NCBI RefSeq assembly: GCF_009870125.1
Contig: NC_046681.1
Span: 3,038,001 to 3,102,000, forward strand
Direction of reading: 5' to 3'
Source: Drosophila pseudoobscura
Taxonomy: Eukaryota; Arthropoda; Insecta; Diptera; Drosophilidae
Length of the DNA stretch: 64,000 nucleotides
Shown one piece after another: positions 10,648 through 22,661 of the stretch. The translations under genes were made by a program, and so were the position numbers. The notes below the pieces were generated by a model. It was not told the origin of the DNA and did no database searches. It worked only from the letters and a program-made list of their open reading frames with translations. The number at the start of each line of letters is the position of its first letter. Position 1 is the first letter of the stretch.

Positions 10648-12803
10648 ATGGGCAATGAAGGAAGCAAGTTAAAAGGCTTAATTATTGACAAAAATGCGGT
10701 AGAGGTCAACGACTTCTGGGCCCTATATAATGCAGAATCCCCAACGACGTCCAACGAAGAGGGCGGCGGCGCTCAACTTCTGTCCATATTTCAAGGTGAA
10801 ATTCTAGTGAAGGGGCAACTATGGAGTCCAGTGGGCCCTATGGAGAGAGCCATAAAGGTATGAATGAGAAAAGTAAATCCTTCCCGAAGGTATATAATTA
10901 AGCAAGCTTTTTTTAGAACCTCATGATCTATCGACATCCGTACATATTAAAATATGTGACCACATGGGAACAGTCGGGACAAAAGCATCTTGCCACGGAG
11001 AGAGTCAGGCCACTTAACGACGTGCTAGCTAAACAGAGCGACATACAAGTGTGCCTGGGTCTACGAACTATACTGTGCAGCCTAATATTTTTGATTGAAA
11101 AGGCACTGGCAAGACATTTGAATATATGCACACATTCCGTTTATGTGACAGACAGTGGGAGCTGGCGTCTGGCTGGCTTCGAGTACGTTTGGAAGGCTAA
11201 AGAGGTTAACAAACAATTGCTCGATCTTGCAAGTACTTTTATGGATCCAAAAAACCTCGGGGAAGATTTTGAGCAGTTCGCTTTTGCTTCCCTATGCGAG
11301 AGTGTCCTGGAAAAATGTAGACCTGCTGCCGGCGACGCTGGTACTCCGCATGTGCCCGATTTTCGCGAGTATTGCAGCACCCACTTAAAACACAAAAACA
11401 CGGAGCTAAGACCCAAGCTTTCAGCCGTCTTACTGCATCCGTACTTCAATCATGAGTTTGTACTAATACATTCCTTTCTCTTTGAGTTGCCGTTGAAGTC
11501 GATCCAAGAGCGCCAGCAATTTTTTAGCACTTTAATTGATCGTTTGCGTTGCTTTGATGAGCAAATGGTGGCCTCTCAGCTTGCCAGCGATTTGCTCTCC
11601 AGGATGGTTCTACTCGATCCCACCGCCCAACTGTGTGTACAACCGTACGTGCTGCGGACAAAGGTCACAGACGGCGCAGGCGCAACGGTATCTCTGTTTT
11701 CTCCACAGACTTACGTACAGTATCTTCTTCCACATATACTCAAGATGTTCCGCCTCCGAGATGCACAAATCCGTTTGATACTATTGGACTATTTTATGGA
11801 GTACGTTCGTCTCTTGGACGATGAGCAGCTACAGAGTGAGATTCTCCCGCATTTGCAGCTCGGAATGAGCGACACCAATGACGTGCTAGTGGCCAAAACA
11901 TTAAGGTCCATGGCTGATTTGGTGCCTATTTTAGGGGCAAATAAAGTTCTAGGTGGAGACCGTCGCCGCTGTTTTTCCGATGGTCGCCCGCATGCAGCTG
12001 TATCCACAGACAGCCAGCATCTGTTGACAGAGCCGCGTTCCATAACTCCTTTAATGAATGGCAATTCCATAGATGCAGAAGACGACGAATTCATGGTTTC
12101 CGGCAGCCCCCTGCCAACGGAAAACAATGTAGCTCCTCTGTCGTTGCGACTTAGTCCTGATGGCGGAGAAGACGAGAAAGATCAGACGAATTTAATTGAG
12201 AAACCTCAGGAGACGGACCGCAGCAGCGACCCTGAAATCAATTCCAATAGTTCCACCGCTGACCACGACAACACACTGATCAATGCGGATGAGGAGGAGG
12301 TCTGGTCCGACTGGGACACTACAGATGAGCTGCAGCGCCTGCATGTTAAGCAAGCCGGATTGGAGGAACAGTTGCCCACTGGCGAGTTGGCTTTGAATAT
12401 TTTGGAGACCAACAGTAGTGCCTCTACGCAGGCGACGCAAGCCTCTTCGAGCGACTCCTACCGTACCGCCTGCTCCAACCTATCAATATCAACCACCAAG
12501 CTAGCGGCGCAACCAAGTCGCATGCTCATCGATGATCTGAATGCCCTCGATATACAAGTGCAGTTGGCTACGCCGCCGGGTAGATCAGAGTTGACAGAGT
12601 TTGATTTTTTCAAGGACATGGAGCCGGTCATAGAATGCAAAGCAACTAGTAGCAGTGCCCCGACAGAGGTGATTCATGTGGACGCCAGTCGCTTTGCGGC
12701 AGCCACAGTGACCCCCAATGGTGACGATCTGGGCGATGAGGCGAATCAGGGTTGGGGTCACGACGATCAGGATGAAGATGATGTTGTATGGGGCACGAAC
12801 TAG
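10648..12803 (+). CDS. SCYL3/PACE-1-type pseudokinase
   Basis: Two exons (10648-10857, 10917-12803) with a 59-base intron give 698 residues. The N-terminus MGNEGSK carries the glycine-2 context for N-myristoylation, as in SCYL3. Residues ~10-250 form a degenerate kinase fold: HPYILKYVTTWE and TERVRPLNDVL match the SCYL N-lobe, but there is no VAIK lysine, HRD or DFG, so it should be catalytically dead. Residues ~260-440 are the helical repeat region, including LPQ/LPH-type segments (ILPHLQLGMSDTNDVLVAKT) that align with human SCYL3. The tail is acidic and serine-rich and ends in a WGHDDQDEDDVVWG-type motif. SCYL proteins act as Golgi/trafficking scaffolds; SCYL3 (PACE-1) binds ezrin. It is distinct from the SCYL1 (yata) and SCYL2 types. 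The orthology is clear but I leave the fly symbol open. Confidence 0.9.
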
Positions 12804-12849
12804 AACACTAGAACAAGAGGTCTGCAGGTTGAAATTCTGTAAACTGTAC

Positions 12850-12855
12850 AATAAA
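12850..12855 (+). terminator. Polyadenylation signal AATAAA
   Basis: A canonical AATAAA lies 47 bases after the stop codon of the SCYL3-like gene and is followed by T-rich and TGT-containing DNA, as expected for a short 3' UTR. Confidence 0.7.
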
Positions 12856-14151
12856 GTCCATGCCATGTAATTGAATGTCATGTATATTTTGATGCATTTT
12901 CATTAATCTTTAAAATGTTTTCATTTTTTTTTTCGTTTTGTTGTTCTGCATGCGTTTAAAACTATTTTTGTAAAATTGTTAAATATTTCCTCATACATTG
13001 CTAGCAAAAATGCTATATTTACGCAAAAACATTCTAAAATGCGGTTATTTTCCCTTTTCTTTATCCATTAAATTAATCATTTGACTATTAATATTAACAT
13101 GTAAACACTCCATCAGAACAAAATCTAAAAACAAGCGTCTAAAATGAATTAACGGAACAAGTTCTAGCTTTTACTTCGGTGCCATGCCATTTGGAGGAGA
13201 TCTCGGATCCAACGAGGAGGTCGAAAGCAAACACTCTAAACACATCTTAAAGCAAAGGCTAGAACCATTCCAACGTAGAAAAATCAAAAGAACAGAACGC
13301 CGAATAAGTTCAACTATTTACTCACGCTTTTATTTTGTTTTTGTTTTTGTTCTTATATTTAAAAAAGTTTCATTTATGCATTAATTTGTTGTTTTGTTTC
13401 CTAGCCTTTCGGCACATCATGCAACTTAATCAATGATCTTAGTAATCGTAATTACATTAATAAATTTAAATAAGATCAGCTGAAATTTGTTTGTTTTTCT
13501 TTCGCGTCTTATTCTAAACGCGAAAAAACGCATAAAAATCGGTGCGCTAAATGTTTTTGATGTTTCTTTTTTTTTTGTGTTTTTGTTTTTTATCATTAAA
13601 AGTGTACTGCATTCGGATGCGACTTTTATACATTATGCGAATTAGGAGTTGAGAGGGAATCACGTAACTATTTGCAATGCTATTTGCTTGAATGGATTGA
13701 AGGAACGCTAAGCGACATGGATCTGATCTGGGGTCTGGGAGTTTTGCATGGTTCGATTCTTATTCTGTATCTCTCTTGAGCTTGATTTCTGGAGGGCCGT
13801 GTGAGATGGTTCGAATAGTGTAAAAAAAATAAACGTAATTATAAACAATAAAACATTTATATAAAAAAGCATATGTTTTTACATGCATTCCGAACAATTA
13901 TCATACTTCATTTTTTTCCTTTTAACTTATGTTTACAGTTTGCTGGCGTTATCGCTTATTTTTCTTTCCTCTTCTCTCTCTCTGTTGTTTATTGTTTCTA
14001 GGCATATGTAAGTGTAATGGTTATGGGTTTGAGTTTGGGAGCGGGTGGGGTTGTGGTTGTGGTTTTTTATGAAAATGGTATTGGTTTCATTTATTTTTTT
14101 AATGGATTGAATTTCTTATAGACAGACGAAGCAACACACATCGCAACATTA
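12856..14151 (-). other. Probable long 3' UTR/downstream region of Not3
   Basis: About 1.3 kb of AT- and T-rich sequence between the convergent ends of the SCYL3-like gene and Not3. It includes poly-T runs and GT-rich stretches and has no supported ORF. CNOT3 genes often have long 3' UTRs, so part may be transcribed from the minus strand. No hairpin or RNA gene was recognised. Confidence 0.35.
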
Positions 14152-17100
14152 TCAATTGAGCTCCTTGTCTTCTAAGTACTTGTATTCAAAGGTGAATCCC
14201 TCCTTCTTTCGCTGACTCCACTTTTCATAGTCAAAATAGATGTACGTACCCTGGGAATAGAGGGGAAAGGTAGGAAAGTTCTTGGTCAATAGACTGCTGT
14301 TGCTGCTGCTGATTAATTTCTCCGGCCATTGCCATTGCCATTTGATCTCCTTTGCTCACCTGTTCGTAATCATCGTTGATAATCTTGGGCTCCTCGTGCC
14401 GTTGAAACCACATCATGTACTTGGTGTGGAATCGCCAGCTTTGCTTTTTCAGTGCCTTTGCGGCCAGATATTGGGCTTTGGAGCCTTCCATGTAGTAGAA
14501 TACAAAGAACAGCGTCTCCGTTGAGAGTCGTTGATAAAATTCAACAGTATCGTATATTGGCAGCTGTGCCTGGATTGAAGTGAAAATTTTATTTGTAAAA
14601 TTGTAATTCATTCGCATTCATACACTATTCGCATGAAGACCCACCTGGGGATAGTGCGCTGGAGTGGGGACAGGGGCGCGATGGAAATACGTTTGTAGCT
14701 TCTCCGTATCCATGGGCTGTGGCAGGTGATAGTAGGCGGCCTCCATCATTTGAAACTGCACCTGATGTTCTTTCTGAAGTGGCGTTGGCCCCAACGGCGT
14801 TACTCCCAGCAGAGTCGGAATGTGGGCTTCCGTTGTGGCCATTTGCTGTTGGGAAGTATGCGTCTTGGCACTACCGCTGGTTGGCTGACCCGCAGCATTT
14901 GCCAGATTCATGAGCCCACTGCCAGTTGTGGATCCATTGCTGGCTGCCGCGGCATGTGCTGCAGCCGCAATTGTTCCCATTGCAGCCGCTGCCGCAGCAG
15001 CAGCTGCGGCTGCGGCTGCAGCTGCAGCTGCATTTTGCTGCTGTTGGGACGCCACTTGCTGCGGCTGGTTGGCAGTATTTTCCGTACTAAAATGCTGTTG
15101 TAGGAGTGATTGCTGCGACTGCTGCTGCCTCGTGTCAATGTTGCTTTGCTGCTGCTGCGTCTGCGGCTGCTGGCTTAGCGAATTTACATCGATCGCGGAT
15201 CGATTGATGGCTTCCTGGGCCATGGTTTTCAATGAAATTGCATCAACGACATTGCTATTGCTGTCACTACTACTGACCGAGACAGGTAGACCTGCAAATA
15301 TCAAATACATTTTCAATCAATTTGGTTAAATGGCACAGGGGAAGAGCCGTCTGGCTGCTCCCAGGGGAAATGCTTTTTTTAGGGGCTTTAACCAATTCTG
15401 ATCAACATCTGTCGGGTGGCCAATCCGAGGCTTGAACCAAATGTGTTGTGCCGTTCCCGACAGATATTGGGACATCATACCGTTTTGCAAGTGTGAGGAA
15501 TTTGTTTGAAGATTGGATAATTGTGCCGGCTGTTGCTGCTGGTGTTGTGGCTGTTGGGTCTGTGCGCCGGCTCCCACAATGGCGGCTACCGTTGTGGATA
15601 TGGGCTGCTGTTGCAGTACAGGACCGTTTTCCAGGAGTGCTAGAAAGAGGACTCCACGATAAATAAGAACTTTACGCATGCCTGTATCTGGCGCATACAT
15701 GTGTTGTGTTTTGCCACCGCCGCAAATGCAATTGTTGGTGTTGCTTGAATCACAGATTGGCCTTGAACGTTGCTGATACTTGCAATCGCTGGTGTAGCAG
15801 AACTTGAGACGACTGCTGCGGCAGCTGCAGCAGCGATGCTGGCGGCAGTTAGGCCAGGCGTTGGGGCATGCGGTTGTACGGCAGGATTGTGACCACTGGC
15901 TGTTGGTGCGGCCGCCCCCGTGCCTGCGCTCACACTAGAGCTTCCACTGCCGTTGCCGCTACCGTTGCCACTACTGCTGCTCGGGGCTGAGTTGGAGGCA
16001 GCTACCACCGCTGCAGCCGTGGGCAGCTGCTGGTTTTTGCTGGGCGTTGAGCTGACAATCTTGACTTGAGCTAAACAATGGAGAGTCATTAGGAAGAGAC
16101 GACAGGTACAGTTATAGGTACTTACTTTCACTACCCGGAGCCACCTTGGCCGTCGCACGAACGGGCGTGGGCTTGATGATCTGCTGGGGTTGTGGCTAAG
16201 AAAATAAGGAAATAAGGGTTCTGCCTCCATATGATCTCCATGTTCATCCACAATACTTACTTTCGATTTGCTGATGGTATTGCTTTCGCTGCTTTTGTTG
16301 CGTTTATCGCCGCTGCCGCCGCCTCCGCCCCCGCTTAAGGTGGCCGCGCTGCCCGCCGGATCCGTCGACGTTGTCGCCGAAGATGAGGCCGCGCTGGTAT
16401 CGCTCGCATATCCCACATTGCTGCCATTCGACTGGGCCGCTGCCTGTTGCTGCTGGAACAAGGCAGCGCTGGCCGCGCTGCTACCAGTATTCGCTGCCGC
16501 CTGCACGGATGCCGGCAGCACTTGTTGTACTGTGACGGGCGATTGGGATGGACTGCCTCCGGAGGTAACACTGCTAGGGGACCCGCTGGTTTCGTTGCTA
16601 TTGTTGCTGTCCGTTGTCGCCGTCCCGCTGAGCTCCACCTCGTCCAGGCCAATGATGTCGTCGTAGATGAACTCATTCTCCTCGAAGTCAGGCTCTTGCG
16701 ACGAATCAATGTAATATTCGACATCGTCTTTGATCTTGTTCACTTGATCCGCTTCGACGCCGTCGTTGTCGAGCAACCGAAGCAGAGTTTCCAGCTTTGT
16801 TATGTGAAATTTATGCCTGTCCAACTTGGCCCGCAGGTCGTCCATGCGCTCCTGCTTATCCCGGTCTAATCGTTTCTTTTTACCCGCCAGCAGAGACTCA
16901 ATTTCGCTTTCGTATTGATCAATTTGTATTTGCAGTGAGCTTATTGAGCTGGTTAACCAATTTCGCGCATCGTCTTTGATCCGCTGGGCTGGATCCATTT
17001 TTTGTGCGGCGCCCAAGCCTTCCTTGGAGTAAGCCTTTGTTTTTGTCTCGCGCTCGACCACCTTGAAGCGTTCCATTTGCTGTTAGAGAATGAATGATTT

Positions 17101-17753
17101 TCAGTCACATCCAATACGATCCAGTTTATTTAGAAAATCTCACCGTTTCAATGAGCCTTCGATTTTCAAGCAGAGAGCTCTTATCCTTGATCTCGGCCGA
17201 GGCAATCCAGGATTTGATTTGATCTCGTAATCGCTGAAGTTTCTTGATTTCCTTTTTGAGATCTGCCTCATATTTCTCCTGCAGATGTTTTTGCTGTGGA
17301 AAGAAAGGCAAGGAACAAAATTCGAATTAATTTGCTTGCTGAACTTCAAGAGAGAGCGGAGTGGAGTGGAGTAGAATATGGAGTAGAGCTGAGCTCCGTT
17401 TGATCCATTTGTTGATACAGTGTGTAAAACCATCCGCTAGACAGATCAGTTTACAAGTCTTACCTTCTGGTTAGTGTTCGTAGCATTGTGTACTTTCTTC
17501 CAAATATCTTCAAACGTTTCGACGCCCTCGGCTACTTTTTTTAAGCATCGATCAATTTCGCCTAGCCCCACAGAGAAAATAGAAAATACAGATGTGGTTG
17601 TTTGTAATTAGGAGACATTTTCACTTGTTTATGCAAATGTAGAGCACTGTAGAGCTGAGAAGGCAGACACACACACACACACACACACATATTGCAAACA
17701 CTTTTAAAAGGAAATCTGTTTTGCTTACCTTGCAATTTCCTCGTCGCAGCCAT
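14152..17753 (-). CDS. Not3: CCR4-NOT complex subunit 3 (CNOT3)
   Basis: I rebuilt ten coding exons: 17753-17729, 17561-17464, 17278-17144, 17079-16261, 16195-16126, 16070-15699, 15639-15481, 15291-14645, 14569-14360 and 14250-14152. They sum to 2,634 bases, 877 residues, with frame kept throughout. The N-terminus ([18 protein letters not shown]) and following coiled coil to about residue 235, ending in [11 protein letters not shown], are the conserved Not3/5 domain. The C-terminal ~190 residues are the NOT box ([57 protein letters not shown] at the end), which binds CNOT1/CNOT2. Between them lies a Ser/Gly/Ala/Gln-rich linker that includes a run of about 15 alanines. The protein belongs to the cytoplasmic deadenylase complex that shortens poly(A) tails. 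The short first exon (25 bases) is family-typical. D. melanogaster synonym: l(2)NC136. Confidence 0.95.
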
Positions 17754-19248
17754 GGCTATGTATGCTCTTGTGGATTCTGTTGACGCAGAAAGTCAGACAT
17801 AGTCTGCTTCTAGCTGTGGCGGAGCAGTTCGTTGGTTATAACACCCTAGCCGCCTGGGCAGGAACCCTTTCTGTGCTCTGGAGTCTGCAAATGTTGCAAA
17901 AGTTTAATATTCAAGCAGTAGTTTAGAAGGGCCAACAGCACACACACAGACACAGAGCGCGGCGTGGCGGCGAAATGTGTCGAATTTTGTTGTGTGGTGA
18001 TGCGCGTATCTTCAGATGGAGGGAGAGCACCGAGGAGTCAGTCAGTGCAGCGGACTGAGAACCCTCTGCTCTGGGTTAATTGACCATTTACCTCAATTTG
18101 GCGAGAACGCTCCTCAGTGCTCAGCCAATAAATGACTGACTTTTCTTCTTGCGTGTAGGGATACCTTCGGGCCGTCCGTCGATGCAAGATTTCGATTTTT
18201 TGGCTCAACTCAGTTCTTTGGCGGTTTGGAGTGGCAAACACAAGGTGGCAGCTGTGCTTGTGTTGTCTTAAAGTTGATAAGTTTAGCTTTTAAAGTGTGC
18301 TGAGGCTTGAAAGATGTAGAGCTGTTTGCATTTATACATTTAAATACGCTTAAAGATTTTTCGCTTGCTTTTTGTTCTCTTCTTCTTCGCACATTCCGCC
18401 ATCTTGAAACTGAGTAGCCGCCAGGGCTGGCGTGATGCTTCAACGCAGTGTTGATTTTTATTTTTACTGCCCTGCGGAGTGAAATAGTATTTAGCAAGTG
18501 AATGGCTTCATTTTTAAAAATGTTTCTCGGAACGCTCATATTTGATTATTCCAGAAGTAGATAATGCGGAATGGGTCTTCAAACTGTAACTGAATTGATT
18601 CGTTTGCGGTATTTTGAATATTTTAATATTGAAATCTACTCGACATATTTACTCTTTAAGATTGTTTACATTTTTCGCCTGCGTGCCGCACAGCTAATGA
18701 CAATTGCTATTATCAATTTAATGTCAAGTGCGAAATATTCGAATATCCTTTGGTGCAAAGATAACTGATAGCAGCTCATAACTGATAAAAAAAATCAAAG
18801 AAAAACAGATACATAGATAGTTCAACAGAAAGAGGGGGATTATAAATGTTCGTGAATTCCGATACGATCACATTTTCTAATAACACCATTAAGGAAAGGA
18901 CATCAACTGATTCGTTTTCGAACCGTTTTTCACGCGCTCATTTCTATTTAAACTTAAAGAGTAAGGTGCCAAAAGCGCCTTTTACAAGTTACATATATGT
19001 AAGTAGAGAGCAGTCGATGCAAACGACGAACAGTTGCTTACTTTTTGAAATTAGGGTTTATTAACTGCGCTTTTTGCTGCGGATTTTGCAAAATGTTTGC
19101 AAAGATTTAGTTAAATAACTCTTAAATTCGTTTCTACTATAAAGCGCTTAAAGTTGTGTTTAGTAATTACATTTTTCTTTAAGAATTAATTGTTACACTG
19201 CTCGAATGGTTTTACAATTATTTTGTGCCTGCGTCGGTTTCCATCCAT
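17754..19248. other. Not3 5' region and intergenic DNA
   Basis: This contains the likely Not3 5' UTR (17754 to about 18000, with an (AC)n tract in intron 1 at 17669-17690) and then AT-rich DNA running to the 3' end of the TMEM53-like gene. A CGCCATCTTG motif near 18397 resembles housekeeping start regions. No further gene is supported. Confidence 0.35.
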
Positions 19249-20376
19249 CTAATCGTACTTCAGATTTGTCTGCTGTTGCCTCTCTTGAAGCTCGTTGGAC
19301 CCACATCCCGGGTGAGCAACGGTAACATTAAAAGCAGGTAGTGCCATGCATTTCCTAACAAAATTGCAGACGCATTGGACATACTGATCGGGATATTTGG
19401 TATAGATCTTAACGTGCTCAGCATCCTCGAAGCAAGCCGACGTAACATCAATTCCTTGATCGCGACGCAGCCGAATGAACTTCTCTACATCTTTATAAGG
19501 GATAACCACATCGCCCTTGGAATACAAAAAAAGCTGGGGATATTTGTTTGCTTCATTTTTTAGATCACAAAATGGACTGGCGTGGACCGGTGACGATTTC
19601 ACAAATAAGCTTTTAAAGGCCGCAAACGTTTCCTTGAAAACTGGAGCCGTTAGATCTTCGCTTTTCTCGATCGTTAAATTCTACCTACCTCCAGAAACCA
19701 CAGGAAACTCAGGCCGATTGTTATTACCAGCGCTGAAATGCAATTGCAGCGCTTTTCCTTTCCGTAAATGGCCGTAATAGCGCGATACAACCCCAACATA
19801 CGGCGCTCGCCAGGTGCAGAGTCGAAGATGACGCCGCGCACCTGCAGCGGAGACTTGTGCTTGATGACAGCCAAATTAATGTGCTGATACAAATAGGCAC
19901 CGCCATTGGAGAAGATGTGAAAAATCAGAGGGTGAGCATCAAAGTTCATGTCTTGAATTAGCTTGAGGATCTTTTCGCCAATAGGAATCATCTCGGAACG
20001 CTTCCAGAACAATGTGTCCACCGGTGCCGTATATCGAACAGTGATAAGGCTGAAAGAGAGGGAAATGAAACCCCAGGCGGCAGAGAGCTCCACAAACTTA
20101 CCCTCTGTCCTCGTATATCTTGGAATACTTCATCAAATAGCGGTCCTGGCATCCCGCCCAGCCCAGCAGCATTACAATGGGAACATTGTTATCCTCGTTG
20201 TCATTGTCATTGGCCAAAACAAAATCGTTCTCTGCAGAGGGCTTGGGAAACTTGATGAAATATTCCAAGGCATCTTCTCGCTCTAGACCTCCGACTCTTC
20301 TAGTCGCCGTTGCTCCGTACTGAGTGGCCATATCATCCGCTGAGAGGCCATACGGATGTGTTGATGGAGACGACAT
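19249..20376 (-). CDS. TMEM53/DUF829-family alpha/beta-hydrolase-like protein
   Basis: Three exons on the minus strand (20376-20102, 20049-19685, 19640-19249) give 343 residues. After a variable, acidic N-terminus, VPIVMLLGWAGCQDRYLMKY is the DUF829 signature strand-turn. IFHIFSNGGAYLYQHI carries the nucleophile-elbow-like SNGG. FDSAPGERR is the conserved catalytic-acid region, and SKGDVVIPYKDVEKF with the EDAEHVKIY segment supplies the Asp and His expected in this fold. A hydrophobic segment (ISALVITIGLSFLWFLEV, about residues 195-212) is the membrane segment named in vertebrate TMEM53, a nuclear-envelope protein. The second intron by my reading is only 44 bases, but both junctions keep the conserved frame. 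The first in-frame ATG is at 20376; upstream codons lack another ATG. Confidence 0.85.
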
Positions 20377-21018
20377 CTTGTCATCTAAATCTGTAATCTC
20401 CACTCACTTGAATTTCTTATATAATAAAAACACAATTGTGATTTGTTGGGTTTTGAGAGCTTTTTTGCTTGGTTACGCAAAGCCTACTGCCAGGATACGC
20501 TTCGCTCGAAGTCCTGCGGCATGTGTATTGATTTTATCAGCCCCCCAACGAATACTGATTAAAAATGTCAACGATGTCCGTTTTGTTTCTAAGGACAGTT
20601 GCTCCAGCTCATTGATTTTTTTCACCCAGCCACCAGCCACACAGCACCAGACAACGATAACACGACTTGACCTTCCTTCGCCAAAAATGCTTCCTGATGC
20701 AGTAGCAGTAGCAGTAGCAGCAGCAGCAGCAACAGCAACATGCCGCATTCCAATGGAAATGGCCGTTGCGGTTGCCGCTTCCAGCCGGTGGTCCTCTTCG
20801 CCATTGGGTTGGACATGCGCAGTGGGCTTGCCCGACTGATGTGCGTAATATGCAAAAAGGTGAAAGTTGTTTCCAAACCCCCTTGGAGCCATCGTAAAAA
20901 AAAAAAATACTCTTTGTTTCTTCAAAATGGGGTAGCATTTTCCAGATTCAACACAATTTTAAATCGAACTAACCATACATATATGGACGTACATATGTAT
21001 GTAAAACCAACCATCTAA
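20377..21018. other. Intergenic DNA between the TMEM53-like gene and CG17683
   Basis: This includes the TMEM53-like promoter side and a CAG/TAG triplet tract at 20700-20735 that keeps several frames open. An ATG-started minus-strand ORF (20892-20473) crosses this repeat. I see no homology and do not call it a gene. Confidence 0.3.
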
Positions 21019-22661
21019 TTACCATTTAATATTAAGTGCCGTTGAGAGTTTCTCAACTGCATGGTAGCTAGTATGGAGCAGCTCATTTGACTTGTCCGTG
21101 TGGGACCCATCAAGAAAATCTCTATAGATCAGCTTCGTGTGTGCGTTGTCAGGCTGAGAGCGAGGAAGTTTCTTATACAACTCCTCAAGCTGCTGGGTTA
21201 GCTCGCGGACGTGCTGGCCAGTGGTGGGACGCACCTGGGCGCCACCATTGATGCAGCCGGAAGGACAAGCCATGACCTCAACAAAATGATAGCTGGCCCC
21301 CTTGCCTCGCTTTAGCTTTTGCACCAGATTCTGTATGTTTCGAAACCCATTCGCGATAGCAAACTTCAAAACTGTCTTGTCATCCTTTTCCAGCGAAATC
21401 TCTCGAAAGTCACGATTTCGGAGCTGCTTGAAAATCAGCTCGGTGGGTGGAGCCTCGTTAAAAAGTTCTTTGGCTGCAAATTTAAAGATGTGCTCTGCGT
21501 AACCGCCAGATAGTGTAGCCTCGTGTGACCAGACCATTGATTCCGGTCTCTGTTCCGACCAGGGCCAGTCCAGATCTGACGCTTCGTGCTCGGAAAGTGA
21601 CCGTTCATCTTCGTTCAACATTTGTTCCACCTCAACTACAAGTATAAGAAATTGAAATTATTAATTTGTTTTAGTTTTTCATTTTGTTCGCTTCCATGAT
21701 CCACTGACCTGAAGTAATAACACAGTCCACATCCCGCGATTCATTCACTTCACTGTAGAAATCCATGCGCGACGCTTCGAGCTTCTTGTCGTAGCAAGGC
21801 ATCACTGTGACGTGGTAGATCCGTGAACCAGGTATATTCAGTTTCTCCGCTAGAAATTGCTTCACCAGCACTCCCATAATCTGTTGCGGTGAGCGCGTGG
21901 TTGCTATGTAAGGTAGTATAAAATTGCCATGTGTCTTCTCTGCGTAGCATACCCATCCAGGGCACGAAGAACTTAGCATAGTCAACTCCTCGTTGTCGCG
22001 GTATCGTTCTACGAACTCCTGCTGGCACTCCAGGAGCGCGAGGTCGTCAGCCACTTTGGTGCACAGGACATAGTCCACTCCCAGGCTGCGAAAATAGCCG
22101 GCCAAGTGTCTGGCAGTTTCTTCCGCACTTAACTGATAGCGATGGGCCAGGCTCAGAAGGGGCTGTGTGGCAATGGTGAAAACAATTGTGCGAACTTGTT
22201 CCATGTCCCCTGTGGCTTTAACTTTTGCATTTTCCCGCAATACCTTCAGTAGCTCTTCCTCGCTTTGTTGCGTGATAAGCACAGATTCGGCTGAGGTTAT
22301 GCAGCCAGAGCAAGCCAGGCAATCCTGCAGAGTGATTTCCACCTTCTGCAGCTTTTGTTTGCCGCTCTAAAATACATTTTTAGGAAAAGGAAAAACGGTC
22401 CTTTGCATCCATCCACTTAACTTACCTCTGATTCCTCGTAGTACCCATCCTCCTGCACAGTGATTTTAGCTCCAGTCTTTGATGTTGCTGTCTTATCTAC
22501 CGTCACTGGCTTTATACATTCCTAAGTGGATCATTGTGAAATAGCGTTAAACGTTAAATTGCTTTGAATACTGAAACCATACTTTGCTGATACCGAACCT
22601 GTGATGGTGTAATGAAATCATCTAAATCAGTGAGCTGCAGCGCACCACTGAACCTCGACAT
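21019..22661 (-). CDS. CG17683: Cytosolic Fe-S cluster assembly factor, CIAO3/NARFL (Nar1) type
   Basis: Four exons on the minus strand (22661-22599, 22521-22426, 22366-21709, 21635-21019) give 477 residues, against 476 in human CIAO3. The N-terminal 4Fe-4S ligands are present as C23 plus the DCLACSGC cluster (C69, C72, C75). The hydrogenase-like core keeps the four further cysteines in [17 protein letters not shown] and [11 protein letters not shown]. The C-terminus ends in LNIKW, and a terminal tryptophan is typical of clients and adaptors that dock on the CIA targeting complex. The protein resembles iron-only hydrogenase but lacks hydrogenase activity. It links early Fe-S scaffold steps to the CIAO1-CIAO2B-MMS19 targeting complex in the cytosol. 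The first intron has a weak donor (GTTCGG), but joining there restores the conserved PSQECIKP sequence. Confidence 0.96.

Noticed and set aside
14910-15329. Long plus-strand ORF with alanine and cysteine runs
   Set aside because: Antisense shadow of the Not3 glutamine/alanine repeat region.
20473-20892. 140-codon minus-strand ORF beginning MAPRGFGNN
   Set aside because: It is open mainly because of a CAG/TAG triplet tract, has no family resemblance, and no splice link to the TMEM53-like gene was found. Not excluded, but unsupported.
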